Source of the DNA: Ascidiaceihabitans sp.
Lineage (GTDB): Bacteria > Pseudomonadota > Alphaproteobacteria > Rhodobacterales > Rhodobacteraceae
Reading direction: 5' to 3'
DNA length: 8,342 nucleotides
Assembly: GCA_023301665.1 (NCBI GenBank)
Contig: JALZUL010000256.1
Span: 1-8,342, forward strand
Positions 1 through 5,691 of the stretch are shown here, piece by piece (position 1 is the stretch's first letter; the number at the start of each line of letters is the position of its first letter). The notes beneath the pieces were generated by a model. It worked only from the letters and a program-made list of their open reading frames with translations. It was not told the DNA's origin and made no database searches. A program made the position numbers and the translations under genes.

Positions 1-1217
1 TGGCCGTCGTATTTAAAGCCATTGGCCATAGTGATCTGGCCTTTGCCGTGGCGTTGACCGTCGATGAAGTTCCCGATGTAGACAGTGCCATCAGGGTAAG
101 TCGCTGAGCCTTCGCCGCTGCGTTGGCCGTCTTTCCAGCCACCCACGTAACGGTAACCGTCGGCATAGGTCATTGTGCCTTGCCCGTGGTTGCGTGCATT
201 TTTGAAGCCGCCTTCATAGACGACGCCATTTGTGTATGTGGCTTTTCCGTTGCCCTCGATCACGCCAGCGACCCATTCGCCTTCGTAGATAGAGCCATCT
301 TTGTAGGTGATTTTGCCTGTGCCATCGGCAAGGTCATCGCGAAAGCTGCCCACGTAGACTGATCCGTCAGGGTAGGTGACTTGGCCTTGTCCTTCGATTT
401 GGCCAGCAATCCAAGCGCCAACATACGTATAGCCGTCGGTTCCGGTGAATGTGCCGGTGCCGTGGCGGCGGTCATCCTCAAAGGTGCCAACATAGGTGTC
501 ACCGTTTGCATAGGTGACTTGGCCTGTTCCTTGACGGCGGCCCGAGACCAGCTCACCCTCATAAACGTCACCATTGGGTTGAGTCAGGGTTCCGTTGCCA
601 TCAATCTGGCCATCTTTCCACAGGCCCACATAAATCAGCCCGTCAGGCATGGTTAGCTTGCCAGAACCGGCGCGTTTTCCGTCTGCGATATCGCCGTCAT
701 AAACCGCGCCGTCAGGATAGGTGATTGTGCCGACACCGTTTTTAACGCCGTCGATCCAGTCGCCTTTGTACTCATAGCCACCCGGGCTTTGCATGACGCC
801 TTTGCCGTGGTGCTTGGCATTTCTGAATGCGCCTTCATAGCGCACGCCGTTTGCATAAAGTGCAACGCCTTGGCCTAAAATTGCGCCGCCTAGCCAATCG
901 CCTTCATAGGTGCCACCATCAGCAAATGTGATTTTGCCAAAGCCCTCGGGTTTCCCTTTTGAGAAGTTGCCTTGATAGACCGATCCGTTTGGAAATCTTG
1001 CGACGCCTTCGCCTTTGATCTCGCCGTCTTCCCATGCGCCTGTGTATTCATAGCCATTGGGCAAGCGGTAGGTTCCGGTCCCATGTTGTAGCCCGCCACG
1101 AAAGCTTCCCTCGTAGATGCCGCCATCGTCGTATTGTTTGGTTTGCGTTTGGCCATCTTGGGCGAAAGCAACCATTGGGGCAGCGGCAAGGCTCAGAGCG
1201 AGAAAAAGACGTTTCAT
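1..1217 (-). CDS. Exported MORN-repeat protein, N-terminal part (3' end beyond window)
   Basis: An open frame of 405 codons plus 2 nt starts at the ATG at 1217-1215 and leaves the window without a stop, so the C-terminus is missing. Residues 1-19 form a signal peptide: a Lys-Arg start, a Leu/Ala-rich core and an AFA|Q cleavage site. The mature protein is therefore probably periplasmic or surface-exposed. After a short Gln/Thr linker, residues 33-400 are sixteen consecutive 23-residue MORN units with no insertion or deletion. A seventeenth begins at 401 (FKYDG). The consensus resembles xxYxGxF/WxDGxxHGxGxxTYxDG. MORN units form beta-hairpins that stack into an elongated strip and are known mostly as membrane, lipid or protein-binding scaffolds; no enzymatic domain is visible in the part seen. 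A weak purine-rich stretch (ACAGG) precedes the ATG. The gene is divergent from nadE. The family assignment is very secure, the function is unknown, and an additional C-terminal domain cannot be excluded. Confidence 0.95.
   Translation of the reverse strand, partial: MKRLFLALSLAAAPMVAFAQDGQTQTKQYDDGGIYEGSFRGGLQHGTGTYRLPNGYEYTGAWEDGEIKGEGVARFPNGSVYQGNFSKGKPEGFGKITFADGGTYEGDWLGGAILGQGVALYANGVRYEGAFRNAKHHGKGVMQSPGGYEYKGDWIDGVKNGVGTITYPDGAVYDGDIADGKRAGSGKLTMPDGLIYVGLWKDGQIDGNGTLTQPNGDVYEGELVSGRRQGTGQVTYANGDTYVGTFEDDRRHGTGTFTGTDGYTYVGAWIAGQIEGQGQVTYPDGSVYVGSFRDDLADGTGKITYKDGSIYEGEWVAGVIEGNGKATYTNGVVYEGGFKNARNHGQGTMTYADGYRYVGGWKDGQRSGEGSATYPDGTVYIGNFIDGQRHGKGQITMANGFKYDG
18..1121 (-). repeat. Sixteen tandem 69-bp MORN units
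   Basis: Sixteen in-frame 69-bp units encode the 23-residue MORN repeats; unit 1 is 1121-1053 and unit 16 is 86-18, and the array continues past the left edge. Unit position 7 alternates Phe (or Ile/Leu) and Trp, which points to an older 138-bp two-unit duplication. One DNA trace agrees: the same 15 nt (taggtgacttggcct on the plus strand) occur at 373-387 and 511-525, exactly 138 bp apart. Elsewhere the units are diverged at DNA level, so this is not a fresh, slippage-prone repeat. Confidence 0.92.
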
Positions 1218-1428
1218 TGTAGACCTGTCATTAATGCGTGGCCTGTACGTGTCTGTACAAGCAACGACAGCCTAGAAGAAGGTGCGCCACCTCGCAATGG
1301 GTTTTGCACACAAGTCCTCTCACCACTACGCGATTGGCAGTGTTACGCGATATTAAGCAGGTTTCTTGGGGTTTTCTGAGGCGCGTCGAGGGCATATAGG
1401 TTCATTTGAATTATGACCGGAGCTAAAT
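1218..1428. promoter_or_regulatory. Divergent intergenic region between the MORN gene and nadE
   Basis: This 211-bp gap separates two divergent start codons, so it should hold the promoters of both genes. I could not find a convincing -35/-10 pair with normal spacing for either. Near nadE, TTGGGG (1366-1371) and TATAGG (1395-1400) are too far apart to pair. A GGAG (1419-1422) lies 6 nt before the nadE ATG and is a good ribosome binding site. The only other structures are the inverted repeat at 1244-1259 and a small GGTG-CGC-CACC palindrome at 1281-1291. I see no small gene here. Confidence 0.5.
1244..1259. promoter_or_regulatory. Short inverted repeat, possible operator
   Basis: TGTAC-N6-GTACA is a perfect 5-bp dyad with a 6-nt spacer, 27 bp upstream of the MORN start codon and 169 bp upstream of nadE. 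The form and place suit a dimeric repressor or activator site acting mainly on the MORN gene. I do not recognise it as the site of a named regulator. Arms this short can arise by chance. Confidence 0.25.
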
Positions 1429-3087
1429 ATGGCTGATACGTTTCGCATTACCTTGGGCCAGTTGAACCCTACTGTTGGCGATCTTGCTGGCAACGCCGCT
1501 CTTGCGCGCGAAGCGTGGGAGCAGGGGCGTGAGGCTGGAGCAGATATGGTTGCGCTGCCCGAGATGTTTATCACGGGGTACAATGCGCAAGATTTGGTGG
1601 TGAAACCTGCATTTCATAACGCTGCAATAGAAGCGGTTAAAGCGCTTGCAGTCGAGTGCGCGGATGGCCCTGCGCTTGCGATTGGGTGTCCGTGGGTCGA
1701 GGATGGTAAGCTCTATAACGCCTACCTCATTTGCAAAGAGGGTAAGATTGCCTCAAAGGCGCTTAAACATCATTTGCCCAATGAAACTGTGTTTGACGAA
1801 GTGCGTATTTTTGATGCCGGTCCTTTGGGTGGGCCGTATAGCGTCGGGAATGCGCGTGTTGGCAGCCCGATCTGCGAGGATGCGTGGCATGAAGACGTGG
1901 CAGAAACCTTGGCCGAAACAGGTGCTGAATTTCTGTTGATTCCGAATGGCTCTCCGTATTACCGCGATAAATTCGAAACCCGTTTGAACCATATGGTCTC
2001 ACGTGTCATCGAAAGTGGCTTGCCATTGATCTATCTTAACATGGTCGGCGGACAAGATGACCAAGTCTTTGATGGCGCGTCATTTGCGTTAAATCCGGGT
2101 GGGGCATTGGCGTTGCAAATGCCGGCCTTTGATAGCGCGATTGCCCATGTGGATCTGGTGCGCGGGTCAGAAGGTTGGCGCGTACAAGACAGCGAGAAAG
2201 CGCCGCAACCTGATGCGTGGGAGCAGGATTACCGCGTTATGGTGCAATCCTTGCGTGACTATTTGGGCAAGTCTGGCTTCAAAAAGGTGCTGTTGGGTAT
2301 GTCGGGGGGAATCGATTCTGCCCTTGTGGCTACGATTGCGGCGGATGCGCTGGGCGCTGAGAATGTGCGTTGTGTGATGTTGCCGTCTGAATATACCAGC
2401 CAAGAAAGCCTAGAGGATGCAAAAGCCTGCGCCAATGCCTTGGGGTGTCGTTATGATTTCGTTCCTATCGCTGAGGGGCGCACTGCAATCACGAACACGC
2501 TCGCGCCGTTCTTTGAGGGGCTTGATGAGGGACTGACAGAAGAGAATATTCAGTCCCGTTTACGTGGCCTGTTACTTATGGCGATGAGTAATAAATTTGG
2601 TGAAATGGTTCTGACCACAGGCAATAAATCTGAAGTCGCGGTGGGCTACGCTACGATCTATGGCGATATGTCGGGTGGATATAACCCCATCAAAGACCTT
2701 TATAAGATGCGCGTGTTTGAGACATGCCGGTGGCGCAACGCCAATCATCGCGATTGGATGATGGGGCCAGCGGGCGAAGTTATTCCTGATCGGATTATTA
2801 CCAAGCCGCCAAGTGCGGAACTGCGCGATGATCAGAAAGACAGCGATAGCTTGCCTGATTATCCGGTGCTGGATGCGATTTTGGAAATGCTGGTGGATGA
2901 TGACGCGTCCGTTGCGGATTGTGTTGCCGCTGGGTTTGATCGTGATGTGGTTAAAAAAGTCGAACATCTGATTTATATTTCTGAGTACAAACGTTTCCAG
3001 TCCGCACCCGGTGCGCGATTGACGAAGGGTGCGTTTTGGTTGGATCGGCGTTACCCGATTGTGAACCGTTGGCGCGACCCAAGTTAA
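1429..3087 (+). CDS. nadE: Glutamine-dependent NAD+ synthetase
   Basis: This cytosolic enzyme catalyses the last step of NAD+ synthesis: nicotinic acid adenine dinucleotide plus glutamine and ATP gives NAD+, glutamate, AMP and PPi. The 552 residues carry both expected domains. Residues 1 to about 260 are a nitrilase-type glutaminase with its full catalytic triad: Glu45 (LPEMF), Lys113 (ALKHHLPN) and Cys149 (SPICEDAW). Residues from about 265 are the synthetase, with the ATP-binding loop SGGIDS at 292-297, TTGNKSE at 396-402 and the YGDMSGGYNPIKDLYK block at 411-426. Ammonia released in the first domain is passed to the second in this family. Length is normal and no key residue is missing. GGAG at 1419-1422 supports the ATG at 1429. 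The next gene begins on the base after the TAA, so the two are probably one transcription unit. Confidence 0.97.
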   Translation: MADTFRITLGQLNPTVGDLAGNAALAREAWEQGREAGADMVALPEMFITGYNAQDLVVKPAFHNAAIEAVKALAVECADGPALAIGCPWVEDGKLYNAYLICKEGKIASKALKHHLPNETVFDEVRIFDAGPLGGPYSVGNARVGSPICEDAWHEDVAETLAETGAEFLLIPNGSPYYRDKFETRLNHMVSRVIESGLPLIYLNMVGGQDDQVFDGASFALNPGGALALQMPAFDSAIAHVDLVRGSEGWRVQDSEKAPQPDAWEQDYRVMVQSLRDYLGKSGFKKVLLGMSGGIDSALVATIAADALGAENVRCVMLPSEYTSQESLEDAKACANALGCRYDFVPIAEGRTAITNTLAPFFEGLDEGLTEENIQSRLRGLLLMAMSNKFGEMVLTTGNKSEVAVGYATIYGDMSGGYNPIKDLYKMRVFETCRWRNANHRDWMMGPAGEVIPDRIITKPPSAELRDDQKDSDSLPDYPVLDAILEMLVDDDASVADCVAAGFDRDVVKKVEHLIYISEYKRFQSAPGARLTKGAFWLDRRYPIVNRWRDPS

Positions 3088-3684
3088 ATGGATGGTGAGG
3101 AACACTCTAACCCTACCAACTTGTCCAGTCCGCTAATGGTACGAGTAAATCCTGTGCGACTTTACAGGGTTGCGAAATGGTCCGCCGCCTTCGGTATTTT
3201 TTTGCTGTTAGCGTCACGGTCAACAGACGTTTCTGGTGATGCCCCATCATTACCTACCTGGGCCTTTTTTATACTGAGCTGTGCGGCTTTTGCCTTTGCT
3301 GCACTGAATATCGGGATCGCGCGGGCTCGTCCAACGGCTTTGCGGATCGATGAATTTGGCGTCTCTGGCTTTTATGTTCCAACGTTAAGTTGCTCGGAGA
3401 TCAAAAGCGTGAACGCGCTTTCTGATTTGCAAGGGGATTGGCATGGGTTCAGTAAAGCCACGATTATAGAAGTAGGCCCAAGGTTGGTATTTGATGTTTA
3501 TGACATGCATGCCCTCCGAATGCGCCAACCCAATGCATGGTCGCGTTTAAAGTTGCTTGGTGGACAAGTCATTGTGTCAGGGTCGGTTTTAGACGGGGAC
3601 TTTGAACGAATAACGGCAATGATTAATCATTATCATGCAGCTAACATTCAAATCCGTGCCGAAGGGGCTCCAAAACAGGGATAA
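3088..3684 (+). CDS. Unrecognised membrane-anchored protein, 198 aa
   Basis: I do not recognise this protein with certainty. It has two hydrophobic segments, roughly 29-43 and 57-78, joined by a short polar loop. A soluble C-terminal part of about 115 residues follows, starting with a LRIDEFGVSGF strand, then SCSEIKSV, and ending in an amphipathic helix around 170-185. A two-helix hairpin followed by a small beta-rich domain opening with an I-D-E-x-G-V strand recalls bacterial PH-like or STM3941-type membrane proteins; this is inference from layout. The ATG at 3088 touches the nadE TAA in the same frame, with no clear ribosome binding site, so translation may depend on reinitiation after nadE. 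A second ATG at 3136 (Met17) also lacks a clear site and would give a 182-aa protein with both membrane segments intact. By eye the DNA looks somewhat richer in A/T runs than its neighbours. Confidence 0.7.
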   Translation: MDGEEHSNPTNLSSPLMVRVNPVRLYRVAKWSAAFGIFLLLASRSTDVSGDAPSLPTWAFFILSCAAFAFAALNIGIARARPTALRIDEFGVSGFYVPTLSCSEIKSVNALSDLQGDWHGFSKATIIEVGPRLVFDVYDMHALRMRQPNAWSRLKLLGGQVIVSGSVLDGDFERITAMINHYHAANIQIRAEGAPKQG

Positions 3685-3777
3685 CCCAAGGAATGTGGAG
3701 GTCACGCAGTTCGCTCAACTACGCATCGAACTGGACAAATCGCCCACCCTATGACACTCCACCCCGCATAGGAGACC

Positions 3778-5109
3778 ATGCCCATGACCACCACACGTTT
3801 CGCCCCATCGCCCACCGGCTATATCCATGTTGGTAACCTGCGCACAGCGCTGATGAATTACCTGATTGCCCGTAAAGCTGGGGGCACGTTCATTCTGCGG
3901 ATTGATGACACGGATCCTGTACGTTCCGAAGAGAAATATGTGGATGCGATCAAGCAAGACCTCGAATGGTTGGGTCTGCATTGGGACAAGGTTGAACGCC
4001 AATCAGAGCGTTTGGATGCTTACGCAGATGCGGCTGATAAACTGCGTAGCATTGATCGTTTTTACGAGGCGTTTGAAACGCCAACTGAACTGGACCTAAA
4101 GCGCAAAAAGCTTCTGAACATGGGCAAGCCACCGGTTTATGATCGTGCTGCTTTAGGGCTGAGCGAAGAAGAGCGTGAAGCCTTGCGCGCTGAGCGTGGC
4201 GATGGTGTCTGGCGTTTCAAATTAGATCAGGAACGTATCAACTGGAGTGACGGCATTCTGGGCGACATCTCGATTGATGCAGCGTCTGTGAGTGACCCTG
4301 TTTTGATCCGTGGCGATGGACAGGTTTTGTATACGATCGCTTCTGTTGTTGATGATACAGAGATGGGCGTGACCAATGTTGTGCGCGGCTCTGATCACGT
4401 CACCAACACCGCGACGCAAATTCAAATTATGAAAGCGCTGGGCATGACCCCGCCGTCTTTTGCGCACCACTCGTTGTTGACTGGGCCACAAGGTGAGGCT
4501 TTGTCCAAACGTCTGGGCACGTTGGCGCTGCGTGATCTGCGCGAACAGGGTGTTCAGCCGATGGCGTTGTTGTCTTTGATGGCGCGCCTTGGATCGTCCG
4601 ACCCAATGGAGTTGCGATCCGAAATGTCAGAGCTGGTTGAAGGCTTTGATGTGGGCCACTTTGGCACAGCGCCTACCAAGTTTGATGTGGCGGATTTATT
4701 TCCGCTGACAGCACGTGTTCTGCAAGCCAAGCCGCTTGCGGATGTTGCTGATCTGATTGCTGATCTGGGAGTGCCGGCTGATCTGGCTGAGGCGTTTTGG
4801 ACTGTCACACGCGACAACATTACAACGCTCAAGGATCTTGCTGACTGGTGGAAATTGTTCAGTGAAGGTGCCGACCCTGTCATCGATGATGAGGATGCCG
4901 AATTTGTTGCCACAGCAATGACGATGTTGCCTGAGGGCCCATTTGACGGCACAACATGGAAAGCTTGGACTGGCGCTGTAAAAGAGGCGACAGGCCGTAA
5001 GGGCAAGGGTTTGTTTATGCCATTGCGCAAAGCGCTGACAGGGCAAAGCCACGGGCCAGACATGTCCGCAACAATGCCGCTTTTGCAGGTTGTTAAAGCC
5101 CGCGTCTAA
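3778..5109 (+). CDS. gltX: Glutamyl-tRNA synthetase (class I, cysteine-free)
   Basis: It attaches glutamate to tRNA in the cytosol. The Rossmann fold opens with RFAPSPTGYIHVGN, where HVGN (17-20) is the HIGH motif; RIDDTDPVRS (41-50) follows. The KMSKS counterpart is ALSKRLG (241-247), with the second-lysine LSKR core intact. The C-terminal anticodon-binding part contains GKGLFMPLRKALTGQSHGPD, typical of bacterial GluRS. The 443-residue length fits the shorter bacterial type. The site where many GluRS enzymes bind zinc (a CxC after the YY/FY element) reads FYEAFET here, and the protein has no cysteine at all. Many alphaproteobacteria have two GluRS copies and lack GlnRS, so this enzyme may charge tRNA-Glu, tRNA-Gln or both. 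GGAG at 3771-3774 lies only 3 nt from the ATG at 3778 but 9 nt from the in-frame ATG at 3784, so the shorter start (MTTTRF) is at least as likely. The 93-bp gap upstream shows no clear promoter or terminator. Confidence 0.97.
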   Translation: MPMTTTRFAPSPTGYIHVGNLRTALMNYLIARKAGGTFILRIDDTDPVRSEEKYVDAIKQDLEWLGLHWDKVERQSERLDAYADAADKLRSIDRFYEAFETPTELDLKRKKLLNMGKPPVYDRAALGLSEEEREALRAERGDGVWRFKLDQERINWSDGILGDISIDAASVSDPVLIRGDGQVLYTIASVVDDTEMGVTNVVRGSDHVTNTATQIQIMKALGMTPPSFAHHSLLTGPQGEALSKRLGTLALRDLREQGVQPMALLSLMARLGSSDPMELRSEMSELVEGFDVGHFGTAPTKFDVADLFPLTARVLQAKPLADVADLIADLGVPADLAEAFWTVTRDNITTLKDLADWWKLFSEGADPVIDDEDAEFVATAMTMLPEGPFDGTTWKAWTGAVKEATGRKGKGLFMPLRKALTGQSHGPDMSATMPLLQVVKARV

Positions 5110-5121
5110 TTGACGGCTCTA

Positions 5122-5682
5122 TCAGATGATCTGGGCCGCGATGCGGGCCAGATGCTCATCAACTAGCGCCGTTTCTTTGATGTTTAGGGACTGTGCGCGC
5201 GGATAACGTGGTGCGGCGCGATCATTAACAATTGGGGTGTTCCAGCCATCGGTGGTGTCAAAGAAAGCTTTGACACCTAGCGTGCCGAATTGCTGTAGAT
5301 AGCCTTGCACAACAACATCCAAATAGCTGAGCAGAATGGCGTGGCCATTGCTGTCGCGCCAATTATCTTGTGCGACAGCGTAATGTGCGATGTCAGCGAT
5401 TGCTGCGCCTTCATGGCTAACCTTGCCCTTGGATGGGATGCGCTCGTAGCCGGTTTCGCGTTCGTCTAAAGCAGCCCAATCGGCATTTGGAACGCTAGCA
5501 ATCAACCCTTGGATTTGGTCATCGGCGCTCGCAGGGACTGCGGAAAGAAAAACAACCTCGCGTGCATCGGTACAGACCCAAGCGCGTCGCCAACCTGTGA
5601 GGGTCGCCTTTTGCGCGTTCGGGTAGGTATGTGTTGCGGTGTTGACGAGGCTGCCATAACCAAAGAAGTGTGGGTCGTTCAT
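5122..5682 (-). CDS. Gamma-glutamylcyclotransferase-like (AIG2/GGCT fold) protein
   Basis: This 186-residue soluble protein opens with FGYGSLVN (7-14), the signature strand-loop of the gamma-glutamylcyclotransferase fold, which binds the gamma-glutamyl group. DERETGYER (73-81) supplies the expected acidic residue, most likely Glu76, followed by Tyr79. Members of the fold release 5-oxoproline from gamma-glutamyl amino acids, amines or glutathione; which substrate applies here cannot be read from sequence. No signal peptide is visible, so it should be cytosolic. The ATG lies 9 nt after the permease stop. The sequence TAGGACAAGAAAATG shows that its ribosome binding site (AGGA) overlaps that stop codon, so the two genes are almost surely translated from one message. 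The 3' end converges on gltX with a 12-nt gap. Fold confidence is good; catalytic activity is inferred. Confidence 0.78.
   Translation of the reverse strand: MNDPHFFGYGSLVNTATHTYPNAQKATLTGWRRAWVCTDAREVVFLSAVPASADDQIQGLIASVPNADWAALDERETGYERIPSKGKVSHEGAAIADIAHYAVAQDNWRDSNGHAILLSYLDVVVQGYLQQFGTLGVKAFFDTTDGWNTPIVNDRAAPRYPRAQSLNIKETALVDEHLARIAAQII
5129..5153. terminator. Hairpin in the convergent 3' ends of gltX and the cyclotransferase-like gene
   Basis: ATCTGG-G-CCGC, a GAT loop, then GCGG-G-CCAGAT forms an 11-position stem with a single central G-G mismatch. It starts 20 nt after the gltX stop and overlaps the last codons of the opposing gene. It is strong and nearly symmetric, so it could end or protect transcripts from both directions. 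Neither side has a U-run, so it is not a classical rho-independent terminator. Because it is coding DNA it could also be coincidence. Confidence 0.35.
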
Positions 5683-5691
5683 TTTCTTGTC

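Noticed and set aside
123..656. Plus-strand open frames (123-362 and 381-656) opposite the MORN gene
   Set aside because: They are antisense shadows. The opposite strand has a 405-codon frame with a signal peptide and perfect 23-residue periodicity; its repeated codons keep an antisense frame free of stops.
260..1189. Shorter minus-strand frames at 260-574, 653-865 and 890-1189
   Set aside because: They lie in another frame of the MORN array and show only its 69-bp periodicity in a wrong frame.
1281..1291. GGTG-CGC-CACC palindrome as terminator
   Set aside because: The stem has only four pairs, has no U-run, and lies between two divergent starts where no terminator is needed.
1366..1400. 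TTGGGG and TATAGG as a nadE promoter
   Set aside because: The spacer between the two hexamers is well over 17 nt and the matches are weak.
2572..3105. 177-aa minus-strand frame opposite the end of nadE
   Set aside because: It is wholly antisense to the conserved synthetase domain, including TTGNKSE and SGGYNPIKDLYK, and its translation has no recognisable motif.
3732..3755. TGGACA and TATGAC as a gltX promoter
   Set aside because: The spacer is only 12 nt, too short for a sigma-70 promoter.
4554..5063. 169-aa minus-strand frame opposite gltX
   Set aside because: It is a shadow of the gltX C-terminal domain with no own start signal or family likeness.
1429..5682. A glutamine/glutamate-centred system made of nadE, gltX and the cyclotransferase-like gene
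   Set aside because: The common use of glutamyl compounds is suggestive, but these are housekeeping genes on separate or convergent units with no shared regulation in sight.
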